A stretch of DNA of 64,000 nucleotides from Paenibacillus sp. BSR1-1 (GCF_030403775.1 NZ_JAQMWQ010000004.1:248001-312000); one strand, 5' to 3'. Positions 26,063-34,712 are shown, counted from the stretch's first letter. Translations and numbers: made by a program. Notes: a model not told the origin generated them from the sequence alone.

Positions 26063-27184
26063 TTAGCTTTCTCCAATTGCTCCTTTAACATCATAAAGGC
26101 TGACATCAATTTCCGTTTGTTTGCCCAAAGCTAGTTTTGCCAGTTCAGCTCCAAGATAGGGTCCGCTAGTTAGTCCTGATGCTCCTAACCCATTGGCAAC
26201 TAAAATACCATCATATTTCGGCAAATTCCCGATAACCGGTAAAAATCCTGGTGTAAAAGGTCTGAACCCGACTCTGGTTTCAAGGTAAGTGCAGCTAGAT
26301 AAACCAGGAGCCACTTCTAGACCCTTGCTTAATATTTCGGCCATTCCCCCTGCTGTGACTCGTGTATCAAAACCCACTTCATCTTCATGAGTGGATCCCA
26401 CAACAATCCTGCCATTATCAAAAGAAAGGATATACTGATTTTTAGGAGGCATAACAACAGGCCACGAACTCGTATCTGCTTCCAGCATTTCTAGATGGAC
26501 TATTTGTGCCTTTTGCGGTTTAACTAGAAAATGAACCCCAAGTGGTGCCAATATGTCCTTTGCCCAGGCACCGGATGTAACTATAACCATGTCTGTAACC
26601 AATGTTTCTTTAGCAAGACGTATTCCTGAAATGCGTTTATTTGTTGAAATAATAGAAGCATTTCCTCTTAAGAATCTAGCACCATTCTTCAAGGATGCAT
26701 TAATTAGAGCTTTTCGTAAATCTCTCCCATTTACACGTGCTCCCCCACTAACATATACAGAACCATATTCTTCTGAAATTGGTGGAAAAAGTTCCTTTGT
26801 TTCTGCAGGTGACAGTATCGTAATTTCACCCATCTCTGGTGCATCCTCACGGCGTTTTCTTGCTCGTTCCGCCATTTGTTCTAGCTTCTTAAAATCTGTA
26901 TGAAGACTAATTGCCCCAACACGCTTATATCCAGTTTCCTTTTCGCCATCCGCTTCTAATTGAGCAATTAATTCAGGATAGTACCGGGCCCCACCTTTTG
27001 CTAACTGATACCATGCTTTGTTCCGCCTTTGGGAAAGCCAAGGACAAACAATCCCGGCAGCGGCATCTGTTGCTTGTCCGGTATCCTCGCGATCCACTAA
27101 TGTAACATCTGCACCTGATTTAGCAAGATGATAGGCGGTAGATGCCCCCAAAATTCCTGCGCCAATGACTATGATTTTTTTCAT
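26063..27184 (-). CDS. FAD-dependent amino-acid oxidoreductase (DadA/DAO-like)
   Basis: The 373-residue flavoprotein has the FAD motif VIGAGILGASTAYHLAKSGADVTLVDRE (residues 5-32), the DAO-family TDAAAGIVCPW (about 39), a Rossmann-like ADxV second segment (MVIVTSGAWAKDIL, about 200) and the C-terminal GFRPFTPGFLPVIG with LVANGLGASGLTSGP (about 305-345). It most likely oxidises a D-amino acid or glycine/sarcosine-like amine. AAAAGG precedes the ATG. It is divergent from the small zinc-ribbon gene at 27288. Confidence 0.88.
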   Translation of the reverse strand: MKKIIVIGAGILGASTAYHLAKSGADVTLVDREDTGQATDAAAGIVCPWLSQRRNKAWYQLAKGGARYYPELIAQLEADGEKETGYKRVGAISLHTDFKKLEQMAERARKRREDAPEMGEITILSPAETKELFPPISEEYGSVYVSGGARVNGRDLRKALINASLKNGARFLRGNASIISTNKRISGIRLAKETLVTDMVIVTSGAWAKDILAPLGVHFLVKPQKAQIVHLEMLEADTSSWPVVMPPKNQYILSFDNGRIVVGSTHEDEVGFDTRVTAGGMAEILSKGLEVAPGLSSCTYLETRVGFRPFTPGFLPVIGNLPKYDGILVANGLGASGLTSGPYLGAELAKLALGKQTEIDVSLYDVKGAIGES

Positions 27185-27287
27185 ATGACACCTTTTCTAC
27201 TTTTTATATTTTCTATTACGTAACATCAATTTCCAAAAACGGGCAATATTATTACCTAACAAATATTTTCTTAATGAGGATGATAAC

Positions 27288-27428
27288 ATGATTGAAATAC
27301 CGAGAAACCTATATTGTGAAAAATGTAATAAAGAAACTGAACACATGGTTAGGGAAGACGCTTTAGAGATCGAATATACGTGCACTAAGTGCAACCAGCA
27401 ACATGAAATTGTGAAATCTTTTTTCTAA
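27288..27428 (+). CDS. Small zinc-ribbon protein, 46 residues
   Basis: A GAGGA site 7 nt before ATG opens a 46-codon frame beginning MIEIPRNLYCEKCNKETEHM. It has two CxxC knuckles (CEKC and CTKC, 19 residues apart), so it is probably a zinc ribbon. The frame reads conserved-looking protein while the opposite strand frame over the same DNA has no ribosome site. Function unknown; similar mini zinc ribbons are often nucleic-acid or protein-interaction modules. Confidence 0.75.
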   Translation: MIEIPRNLYCEKCNKETEHMVREDALEIEYTCTKCNQQHEIVKSFF

Positions 27429-27479
27429 GACGAAAAAGCGAACATTTCCAACTTGCACAATTAATTTCAATCGAGACAA

Positions 27480-28394
27480 TTAAATATTGAATGCAGATAG
27501 GGAACCTCTTTTGGTTGTCGCGATTGCACCGATTTGATTAGCATATTGAGTATATTCGGTTAATTGCGATAAATCTTGCGGGTTCCCTTTTTCATGAAAA
27601 CTACACAATAATGCTGACATAAAGGCATCTCCTGCTCCGGTTGTGTCCACTGCCTTTACTTCGATGCCGGGGACAAAAATGTTCTTTTCATTATATAAGG
27701 CGGCGTATGCCCCTTTGCTTCCCATTGTTATAAATACAAAAGGTATTTTCCATTGAGATAATATTTTTATCCCATCATCCATTTTTTCCGTCTCCGTTAA
27801 AAAATAAAGTTCATCCTCAGCAAGTTTTATGATATCCGCAAATGGTAAAAAAGAGAGGACCGTTTTCCGGCATTGATCCTCACTTTCCCATCGTTTTAAT
27901 CGAATATTGGCATCGAAAGCAATAAGAGTATTGGATACCTTGGCATAGTTGATTGCCTTCCGAGTTGTGAGTTTTGCTGATTCTTGAAAAAGAGTTCCCG
28001 AGCCAAAATAGAAGATTTTTGAACGCTCAAATAGTTCACGTCTCAGTTGGTTTTCTGTCAAGACCTCATTTGGTGTTGGATTGATATAAGAATGAAAGTA
28101 TCGCTCACCATTTTCATTAAGATGAACATAAACTCCACAGATTTTTTTGTTAGGAGTTTGGATACAAAATTCAATATTGATATTCTCTTTTTTCAATTCT
28201 TGCTCGACAAATTGGCTGGTTTCATCAGTCCCTAATTTACATAAATAATAGGATGGAACCCCTAATCTGCTTGTACCCGCTGCAACATTAACAGTCGCAC
28301 CCCCAAGCAGCTTCTCATATTTTGTATTCGATTTATCAATCGAAATGTAATCTACAAACGCTTCTCCTAGAGAAATGACTCCTTGTTTATTCAA
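27480..28394 (-). CDS. PfkB-family sugar kinase (fructokinase-like)
   Basis: The 304-residue kinase has the PfkB N-terminal signature LLGGATVNVAAGTSRLG (about residue 28) and the C-terminal ATP/anion-hole signature DTTGAGDAFMSALL (about 245) with catalytic Asp. It phosphorylates a sugar such as fructose; the exact sugar is not shown. The start is TTG with GGGGGAG 5 nt upstream; the longer frame lacks a ribosome site. No transporter or regulator of sugar metabolism is adjacent. Confidence 0.9.
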   Translation of the reverse strand: MNKQGVISLGEAFVDYISIDKSNTKYEKLLGGATVNVAAGTSRLGVPSYYLCKLGTDETSQFVEQELKKENINIEFCIQTPNKKICGVYVHLNENGERYFHSYINPTPNEVLTENQLRRELFERSKIFYFGSGTLFQESAKLTTRKAINYAKVSNTLIAFDANIRLKRWESEDQCRKTVLSFLPFADIIKLAEDELYFLTETEKMDDGIKILSQWKIPFVFITMGSKGAYAALYNEKNIFVPGIEVKAVDTTGAGDAFMSALLCSFHEKGNPQDLSQLTEYTQYANQIGAIATTKRGSLSAFNI

Positions 28395-28511
28395 CGATGC
28401 TCCCCCTTTAAAAAGCATTTCAGTTTATCAAAAAATTTTTTTGTTAACAACATATTTATATTACAATATAATTTTGAGAGAAACTAAATTTTTAATAAGG
28501 GAGATTATTTC

Positions 28512-28928
28512 GTGAGAATACTTGGTGCGATTATAGCGTTTTTTCTAACAGACTTTCTTTTTCATTTAATAGACGCCCTTGCTTTTGGAATGAAAGCCGA
28601 AACTGCCGGTCAGCGTATCGGTGCAGTCTTTTTTGGAATTTGTGTCCTTTTAATTTTTATGGCCATTTTTCATCGTTTCTTTTCGAAGGCCTTTTTCAAT
28701 GGATTCACGGTAGCAACAGGATTATTTTTAAGCTTCGATATTGTGGTCTTCCATTGGATATTCCAGCTTCACCGCATCACCAACGGGCCTGAAGCAAACT
28801 GGCTCGAGCCTATATTTGTATTAATTGGGATCATCTTAATTTGGTATGGGATTTCGAGAGAGCGAAAGGTAGATAACAGAGTTTTACTCGACCGAAATGA
28901 GGCTGGAACAGAAAACACAGGCATGTAA
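28512..28928 (+). CDS. Small four-helix membrane protein, DUF2243-like
   Basis: The 138-residue protein starts at GTG with AGGGAG 9 nt upstream. It has four membrane helices and the segment FDIVVFHWIFQLHRITNGPEANWLEPIF (about 77-104), which resembles the His-containing part of DUF2243 proteins. The assignment is tentative. The C-terminal hydrophilic tail runs into a weak 52-bp direct repeat (28892 and 28944). Confidence 0.65.
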   Translation: MRILGAIIAFFLTDFLFHLIDALAFGMKAETAGQRIGAVFFGICVLLIFMAIFHRFFSKAFFNGFTVATGLFLSFDIVVFHWIFQLHRITNGPEANWLEPIFVLIGIILIWYGISRERKVDNRVLLDRNEAGTENTGM

Positions 28929-28962
28929 AAACGGTCAATGATCCCGAAATGGAGTTGGAACA
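28892..28962. repeat. Weak direct repeat, 52-bp offset
   Basis: CCGAAATGAGGCTGGAACA at 28892 recurs as CCGAAATGGAGTTGGAACA at 28944, 52 bp later (about 15 of 19 identical). The first copy is inside the end of the 28512-28928 coding region, the second just after its stop. Confidence 0.4.
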
Positions 28963-29095
28963 TTTAATATGGTCACGTAGACCGCTACTATGTGAATGAT
29001 TTGATGCTTGAACTCTAATTACAGTCACGAAGAGTTGTTACTTTTACATTTTAACTAGATTGGTTACAATTCTAATAGATATGGAGGTGGTAACG

Positions 29096-30229
29096 CTGGT
29101 TCGTTTTTTTAAGCTCTGCTCATTTTTAGTTTTACTTTATTTATTATGGCCCTCACTTGAAAAACAGTTAGATAAAACTGATTTCGAAATAGTGAAGCAA
29201 CATGCTCAATCAGAAATGACTAGCTTTAAGGATAACCCTGAAGTACTTTCAGTCATAAATTCATTAGGGGAAAATGTTCAACAAATATTGAACGAGATTG
29301 GCATACAGTTTGACAAACAGCCACAAATACAACCAGAAAACGAAACAAGAAAAGTTGAGTTAGCACCCCCTACTAATCAAATATTCTCTATTCATAATGT
29401 TGAAATTGGCGATAAAAAAGAAAATATTGAACGGAACTTAGGCGCACCAAAGCGTTCATCCTTAAATGAATATGGGGCAAATTGGAATACCTATCATGAA
29501 AATTACCATAATTTTTTTATGATAATGTATGATAAAAACAATAAAGCTGCAGGACTTTATACCAACCAAGATTTAATTGCCTCGACCAATGGAATTAAAA
29601 TTGGGATATCGAAACAAATAGTCCGTGAAAAACTAGGTGATCCCCTTTCCAGAATTCAAAAAGGATTAATCATTTATGAATTGAAGCAGGACAGTGATTA
29701 TGATGTGTACTTACTTAGTAACGAATTTGTGACCATTTTTTACGATAAACACGAGAATAACACTGTAACAGCGATGCAGCTTATCAGCAAAGACTTTGAA
29801 CAAAATAAAATAGATTTTTACACCAAAGCGAGTACTGAGTTAGAGGAAGGTTTTGAATATCAGTTATTCGATTTGACGAATGCCGCACGTGTAGAACATC
29901 TGCAGTCGGTATTAACATGGGATCAGCATGTTAGAGAAACAGCCCGCAAGCATAGCACGGATATGGCTGTTAATAAATATTTTGATCATACAAATCTTAA
30001 GGGACAATCACCTTTTGATCGTATGAAGGAGGATCATATTATATTTCAGCTGGCAGGAGAAAATCTTGCATATGGACAGTTTAGCAGTATTTTCGCCCAT
30101 GAAGGCTTAATGAACTCTCTTGGGCATCGGGAGAATATTTTACAAAAGGACTATGAGTATTTAGGTGTTGGTGTAGCCTTTAATAATCAAGCACAGCCCT
30201 ACTATACAGAAAACTTTTATGCAAAATGA
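29096..30229 (+). CDS. Membrane-anchored CAP/SCP-domain protein with CAP-associated N-terminal domain
   Basis: The protein has an N-terminal membrane anchor (FFKLCSFLVLLYLLWPSL), a linker, two copies of a CAP-associated repeat region (residues about 95-230; DKKENIERNLGAPKRS and SKQIVREKLGDPLSRI) and a C-terminal CAP/SCP domain (about 245-375; LFDLTNAARVEHLQSVLTWD, HSTDMAVNKYFDHTN, GENLAYG, SLGHRENIL). This YlbC-like architecture is exported and cell-surface associated; its function is unknown. GGAGG at 29083-29087 overlaps the ATG at 29081 and points to CTG at 29096 as initiator; no ATG, GTG or TTG follows in frame for a long way. An ATG start at 29060 or 29081 remains possible. Confidence 0.8.
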   Translation: MVRFFKLCSFLVLLYLLWPSLEKQLDKTDFEIVKQHAQSEMTSFKDNPEVLSVINSLGENVQQILNEIGIQFDKQPQIQPENETRKVELAPPTNQIFSIHNVEIGDKKENIERNLGAPKRSSLNEYGANWNTYHENYHNFFMIMYDKNNKAAGLYTNQDLIASTNGIKIGISKQIVREKLGDPLSRIQKGLIIYELKQDSDYDVYLLSNEFVTIFYDKHENNTVTAMQLISKDFEQNKIDFYTKASTELEEGFEYQLFDLTNAARVEHLQSVLTWDQHVRETARKHSTDMAVNKYFDHTNLKGQSPFDRMKEDHIIFQLAGENLAYGQFSSIFAHEGLMNSLGHRENILQKDYEYLGVGVAFNNQAQPYYTENFYAK

Positions 30230-30230
30230 A

Positions 30231-30262
30231 GGTGTCCCAGAATCAGAACTGGGACGCCTCTT
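30231..30262 (+). terminator. Terminator of the CAP-domain gene
   Basis: GGTGTCCCAG pairs with CTGGGACGCC (one G-U pair) over an 8-nt loop, followed by TCTTTT. It lies between convergent genes. Confidence 0.88.
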
Positions 30263-30889
30263 TTAATTAAAAATAACCCTAGCTAACTCACCATCCGCAT
30301 AATTACCTTTTATGCCGGGTTTAGTTTTAAAATAATCATAGATTTCTTGAGCTGTATAATCTTGTTCTAATCCATTAACAATTGTTGTTAAGTATGCATG
30401 CGACGGCTTTTTCCATTCTACGTCTCCCATATCCCAAGGTGCGGTAAAAGTATAGATTGGAAAACCTTTATCTTCACCCAAGTATAAAACATTCCCATAC
30501 CAAGTTTGCCGAAAAATTTTCGAACCCTTCCTTTTGACCTCGTTTAAATCAATCTCAAATTCCAATCCATTATTTTCCTGTTTAACAACATCCAAAAACT
30601 GTTCAGTCGTGATTAAATATTTTTTGCTATAAGTTTTAGCTCCTGTGTTTTGTTTTAAACCAATAAAGGCAACCCCTTTTGACTCCCATTTTGCTGCTTC
30701 CTTTGCAAAGTATATGGGTAAATTTATGGTGAAAATGGATTTATCAACTGGTAATGAAGGATCATTACATCCTGGTTCCACTTTAGATGAGCCTTCAGGC
30801 CTGCCGCCCTTGATATAGCATAAAAATCGATCGGTATTTATATTGGAACCATAACTTGCATACCAGACATATTGTTTTTCATTCACCAT
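30263..30889 (-). CDS. Gamma-glutamylcyclotransferase-fold protein
   Basis: The 208-residue protein opens with WYASYGSNINTDRFLCYI (residues 9-26), the YGSN substrate-binding loop typical of the gamma-glutamylcyclotransferase-like fold, and has a Glu-containing segment around LEFEIDLNEV (about 110). It is longer than small GGCT proteins and carries a C-terminal helical part. It may be a cyclotransferase or only share the fold. AAAAGGTGATAG precedes ATG. Convergent with the CAP-domain gene. Confidence 0.75.
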   Translation of the reverse strand: MVNEKQYVWYASYGSNINTDRFLCYIKGGRPEGSSKVEPGCNDPSLPVDKSIFTINLPIYFAKEAAKWESKGVAFIGLKQNTGAKTYSKKYLITTEQFLDVVKQENNGLEFEIDLNEVKRKGSKIFRQTWYGNVLYLGEDKGFPIYTFTAPWDMGDVEWKKPSHAYLTTIVNGLEQDYTAQEIYDYFKTKPGIKGNYADGELARVIFN

Positions 30890-30977
30890 CTATCACCTTT
30901 TTTCTATTAAATTCCATTATGGTTTTAATTTTAGCATTTTGCTAAAACTACTAACAGCAAATATTTAGGAGGAAAAA

Positions 30978-32570
30978 ATGAAGGTATCAGATGTACTAGT
31001 TCAGTGTTTAGAAAACGAAGGCGTAGAATTTGTGTTTGGAATCGTTGGCACGGAGACGTTAGACCTTGCTGATTCGTTATCAAAATCAAAGCAAATTCAG
31101 TTTATAAATGTTAGGCATGAGCAAGGTGCCGCTTTCATGGCAGATGTTTATGGTCGTTTATCAAAGAAAGCAGGCGTTTGTTTGGCAACGCTCGGACCAG
31201 GGGCTACCAATTTAATGACGGGTATCGCAAGCGCACAGCTCGACCATTCTCCTTTGGTAGCACTAATTGGCCAAGCGGGCATCGAGCGGCAGCATAAAGA
31301 ATCCCATCAATATTTGGACTTGGTGAAATTATTTGAGCCTGCCACAAAGTGGAGTACCCAATTGCAAGAATCACCTTCCATCCCTTCCATCATGCGAAAA
31401 GCTTTTCAAACGGCCATGATGGAGAAACCTGGCGCTGTGGCAATTACATTGCCGGAGAATTTTTCAGCTCAAATGATTGCCAACAAACCATTGCCTGTCA
31501 CTCCATTGCCTGTGTATGTACCTGTGTCGAATGCTTTAATGAAGGCAAAATTCCTAATACAAAATCACAATAAACCGTTTTTGATTATTGGAAACGGAGT
31601 CATTAGACAAGATGCAGTTCCTGAGTTGCAGATCTTGATTGAAACCCTTCAATCACCTGTAACTCACAGCTTTATGGCAAAAGGAGTGCTGCCTAAAGAT
31701 CATACTCTTAATTTTTATACCTTTGGCTTTAAAGAGAACGATGAAGTTTTAACTGGACTAGATGAAGCAGATTTATTAATTGTCATTGGGTTTGATTTTG
31801 TTGAAAAATTACCAAAGGATTGGAATCAAAAAAAACGTCCAATTATACATATTGATAGTGTTCCAGCAGAAATAAATGAGTATTATCCTGTTGAAACAGA
31901 ACTTATTGGAAACTTAAAGGAAACACTTCAATTACTTAATCAGGCTGGGGTTCCTGCTAAATCATGGATACCTGCTGGGAATCTCCATGAACATATTAAG
32001 ACAGCATATCAAATAAAAAATACGTCCGATTCCAACTCCCTGCCTTTTACAATTGAAGATGTCCTTCAGAGTATTGAAGCAATAGCATCAGACGACACGA
32101 TTGTGATTTCAGATGTCGGGGCCCATAAGGTTTCAATTGCACGCACTTATCAACCAAAACGACCGAACCGATTAATCATTTCAAACGGGCTTGCTTCGAT
32201 GGGAATCGCCTTGCCTGGGGCAATCGGTGCCAAACTTGCTTGTCCTGATGATCCTGTTATTTGTATTACAGGGGATGGCGGCGCATTAATGAATTTTGCT
32301 GAAATTGAGACGGCCAAGCGTTTAGGGCTCTCCTTCATTATCATCGTTTTAAATGACTCGATGTTAAAGCTTGAAGTGCAGCAAATGAATAAAATGTTTG
32401 GACAAAATTATGGTGTAACCTTCGAAAATCCAGATTTTTTGCAATTATCAGGCAGTTATGGAGTCCAAGGAATTCGAGCTAATAACCCAGTTGAATTTGA
32501 AACGATTCTACATGAGAAGCTGCTTTCTTTAGATGGAATTATCTTAATCGATGCAGTAATCCAAAAGTGA
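30978..32570 (+). CDS. TPP-dependent enzyme, acetolactate-synthase large-subunit family
   Basis: The 530-residue protein has the three-domain layout of TPP decarboxylase-type enzymes: N-terminal pyrimidine-binding domain with the catalytic Glu in NVRHEQGAAFMADVYGRLS (about 45), a central FAD/DHAP-like domain (about 195-325), and a C-terminal diphosphate-binding domain with CITGDGGALMNFAEIETAKRLGLSFIIIVLND (about 435), the GDGx~26N motif. It may be an acetolactate synthase or another 2-oxoacid-using enzyme. AGGAGG precedes ATG. There is no regulatory subunit or alsD gene nearby. Confidence 0.85.
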   Translation: MKVSDVLVQCLENEGVEFVFGIVGTETLDLADSLSKSKQIQFINVRHEQGAAFMADVYGRLSKKAGVCLATLGPGATNLMTGIASAQLDHSPLVALIGQAGIERQHKESHQYLDLVKLFEPATKWSTQLQESPSIPSIMRKAFQTAMMEKPGAVAITLPENFSAQMIANKPLPVTPLPVYVPVSNALMKAKFLIQNHNKPFLIIGNGVIRQDAVPELQILIETLQSPVTHSFMAKGVLPKDHTLNFYTFGFKENDEVLTGLDEADLLIVIGFDFVEKLPKDWNQKKRPIIHIDSVPAEINEYYPVETELIGNLKETLQLLNQAGVPAKSWIPAGNLHEHIKTAYQIKNTSDSNSLPFTIEDVLQSIEAIASDDTIVISDVGAHKVSIARTYQPKRPNRLIISNGLASMGIALPGAIGAKLACPDDPVICITGDGGALMNFAEIETAKRLGLSFIIIVLNDSMLKLEVQQMNKMFGQNYGVTFENPDFLQLSGSYGVQGIRANNPVEFETILHEKLLSLDGIILIDAVIQK

Positions 32571-32591
32571 CGCTACTTCTGATTAGGAAAG

Positions 32592-33155
32592 TTATAATGC
32601 CATAATTGTATTTAATTTTTTAAATATTATTAAGCCGATATCTACCCAAATCCAATTATAAATGAGGGCGAACAAAAAAATACCGCCTGTTGTGGAGATT
32701 GAAAAGGTCTCCGAAATTGATGGTCCTAAGACAGGAAACTTAATAACATATAATAGAATCAAAATTCCTATGGTTAAAAATGATGCACCTGTTGTGATGA
32801 TGATCCATCTTTTTTTAAAAAAGCAAAAGGCCGCACCGATGCCGAGTCCGATAAGTCCTGTCGTAAACGGGAAGACAAGTAGCTCACTAGGCTGAAGAAT
32901 GAGTAACAATAAATTCGTAAGTACATACCCCATTGCTCCAAGCGGGAGTGAAAGCATGGAACAGAGTAGAATCGGTGCGGTTGCGAATGGACTGATAAAG
33001 TACCCTACTCCCGGCAAAAAGCCCCCTGCTACTTGCAGTACAGCTGCTATACTAGCAAAAAGAGCAGCTAAGATAAGACGACTAGTTTTAGACTTTTGAT
33101 TAAATGTTAATTGCGCAGTCCTAATGTCAATGGAAATGTTTCTAATAAAATACAT
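32592..33155 (-). CDS. ECF-transporter S-component-like membrane protein
   Basis: The 187-residue protein has about six membrane helices with the ECF-S style start RLILAALFASIAAVLQVAGGFLPGVGYFISPFATAPILL (about 26) and conserved small-residue helices, suggesting a vitamin or cofactor substrate-binding component that would use a housekeeping ECF ATPase module. The start is the ATG of MYFIRNIS, 7 nt after GAGGTGA; a GTG nine bases upstream is closer to the site. The ribosome site and start codon lie in an 11-bp inverted repeat (33153-33197). The substrate is unknown. Confidence 0.65.
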   Translation of the reverse strand: MYFIRNISIDIRTAQLTFNQKSKTSRLILAALFASIAAVLQVAGGFLPGVGYFISPFATAPILLCSMLSLPLGAMGYVLTNLLLLILQPSELLVFPFTTGLIGLGIGAAFCFFKKRWIIITTGASFLTIGILILLYVIKFPVLGPSISETFSISTTGGIFLFALIYNWIWVDIGLIIFKKLNTIMAL

Positions 33156-33197
33156 CGGTTTCACCTCGATTTATTATATTAACTGATGAAACCGATG
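33153..33197 (-). promoter_or_regulatory. 11-bp inverted repeat over start codon and promoter of the ECF-S-like gene
   Basis: CATCGGTTTCA (33153-33163) and TGAAACCGATG (33187-33197) are perfect inverted repeats 23 nt apart. One arm contains the ATG and part of the ribosome site of the gene ending at 32592; the spacer contains TATAAT on the minus strand. It could be a repressor operator flanking the -10 box, or an RNA hairpin hiding the start. Confidence 0.55.
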
Positions 33198-33199
33198 AT

Positions 33200-33445
33200 T
33201 CAATTTCCACAATAAGGATTTTTCGTATTAAATAAAAAACATCCAAGCTTTTTAGCCTTACATATATTTCCTTCAATCGTATCTGCTGCTGGATAGGCGT
33301 TGTTCCAAAAGTTTAACGGCTCTCTTGGCGGGTTTTGTTTTATCCCAGTAAGCTCAGAAACCACTAAAATACCATTTTCTTTTAAAAACCTCTTCCACCC
33401 TCTCAAGCCATTTTCAAATCCAATAATATAAATTGCACCCTCGGA
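33200..33445 (-). pseudogene. Remnant of a SAM-dependent methyltransferase gene
   Basis: About 81 codons read as the middle of a class I methyltransferase: SEGAIYIIGFENGLRGWKR, then FLKENGILVVSELTG, EPLNFWNNAYPAADTIEGN and KAKKLG. In intact relatives the first part follows a Trp (here the frame meets a stop) and the last part continues with a further 60 or more residues. Both the AdoMet-binding N-terminus and the C-terminus are missing, so this is a truncated remnant. Confidence 0.7.
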
Positions 33446-33505
33446 TTATTCTCATCTCCGATTTTATGACCGAATTATGTTTTTTATTTAGGTTAAATTA
33501 TATAC

Positions 33506-33524
33506 GAGCAATCTAAAATTGCTC
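33506..33524 (+). other. Leader hairpin of the spore protein gene
   Basis: GAGCAAT pairs with ATTGCTC over a 5-nt loop, about 28 nt before the ATG of the SASP gene and followed by six A. It may stabilise the messenger. Confidence 0.4.
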
Positions 33525-33551
33525 AAAAAAATTCGTCGGGAGTGATGTATC

Positions 33552-33746
33552 ATGGCTAGAAACAAACTATTGGTTCCTGGTGCAGATAATGTTCTGGATC
33601 AAATGAAAGAAGAAATCGCCAACGAGTTTGGAGTGCAGCTTGGTGCTGATACGACCGCACGAGCAAACGGTTCAGTCGGCGGCGAAATGACCAAACGTCT
33701 CGTTGCTTATGCTGAACAATCACTGCGAAATCAACAGAATTTTTAA
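33552..33746 (+). CDS. Alpha/beta-type small acid-soluble spore protein
   Basis: This 64-residue protein is a DNA-binding SASP, made in the forespore and protecting spore DNA. It contains both family signatures: the GPR cleavage region [33 protein letters not shown] with E-F-G (about residues 20-53) and the C-terminal [20 protein letters not shown] site precedes ATG. Expression would be sigma-G dependent, but I could not place a convincing sigma-G promoter. It ends at a GC-rich hairpin terminator. Confidence 0.95.
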   Translation: MARNKLLVPGADNVLDQMKEEIANEFGVQLGADTTARANGSVGGEMTKRLVAYAEQSLRNQQNF

Positions 33747-33764
33747 CCTGTGATTTCAAAATTA

Positions 33765-33790
33765 GGGTGCCCAAATCGGGCACCCTTTTT
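33765..33790 (+). terminator. Terminator of the SASP gene
   Basis: GGGTGCCC pairs with GGGCACCC over a 5-nt loop, followed by TTTTT. Confidence 0.92.
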
Positions 33791-33870
33791 CTATGACTTC
33801 AAATTTTTCTATACACCATAAGCGTGATAAGTTTTAATAAAAGAAAAGATATTTATAAAAGGAGCAATAC

Positions 33871-34707
33871 ATGAGAAGAAAAATTGCTATCGTTACAGGG
33901 TCCTCTAGCGGCTTTGGTTTATTATGTGCAATTGAACTTGCACTTGAGGGATTTTCGGTACTTGCAACTATGAGAGATGTCAAAAAAGCAAAACCATTGT
34001 TAGACTTGGCAAAAGAAAAGAATGTATCAGAATACATTAATATTGAACCACTAGACGTTACTTCATCCGATTCAATTAACCAGTTTAAAGCCCTGCTATC
34101 AAGCTATCCTTCAGTAGATGTTCTTGTAAACAATGCGGGGTTCGCACTTGGAGGCTTTAGCGAAGAGCTATCGATTGAAGAATATCGGCAGCAATTTGAA
34201 ACAAACTTTTTCGGTGTCATTGCGGTGACTAATGCAGTGCTTCCATTAATGCGAGCAAAAAGGACAGGTAGAATTATCAATATGAGCAGCATTAGCGGCC
34301 GAATGGGCTTTCCGGGACTGTCCGCCTATTCAGCGTCCAAGCACGCACTTGAAGGATATAGTGAAAGCTTAAGGCTTGAGCTGAAACCATTTGGTATCGA
34401 TGTCTCCTTAATTGAGCCCGGTTCGTATAAAACGAATATATGGTCTAGCGTTGATCAGATGGAAATCAATGCGGATTCCCCCTACTTTTCCTATATGAAG
34501 AGTCTTCTAAATGAAATTGAAAGCGGCAAAACAGCTCATGGATATCCATTAGAGGTTGCGAGACTAGCTGCCCAAATTGCGTCACAGCCAAAATCACCAA
34601 AGCTCCGATATCCAATCGGGAAAGACGTTAAGAAAAATCTTTTTCTAAAAAATATCCTAGGGTGGGAACTCATTGAAGCGGCCATTTTAAAAACACTAAA
34701 ACATTAA
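33871..34707 (+). CDS. Short-chain dehydrogenase/reductase (SDR)
   Basis: The 278-residue classical SDR has the cofactor motif TGSSSGFG (about residues 9-16), LDVTSSDS (about 61), NNAG (about 90), the catalytic Ser in MSSISGRMG (about 143) and YSASK (about 155) with Tyr and Lys. It is of the retinol-dehydrogenase-like group often acting on lipids, sterols or ketones. GGAGC precedes ATG. Single gene, convergent with the MocR gene. Confidence 0.9.
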   Translation: MRRKIAIVTGSSSGFGLLCAIELALEGFSVLATMRDVKKAKPLLDLAKEKNVSEYINIEPLDVTSSDSINQFKALLSSYPSVDVLVNNAGFALGGFSEELSIEEYRQQFETNFFGVIAVTNAVLPLMRAKRTGRIINMSSISGRMGFPGLSAYSASKHALEGYSESLRLELKPFGIDVSLIEPGSYKTNIWSSVDQMEINADSPYFSYMKSLLNEIESGKTAHGYPLEVARLAAQIASQPKSPKLRYPIGKDVKKNLFLKNILGWELIEAAILKTLKH

Positions 34708-34712
34708 TATTT

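Noticed and set aside
27197..27394. Open frame of 65 codons on the minus strand
   Set aside because: Antisense to the zinc-ribbon gene, which has the better ribosome site and Cys pattern.
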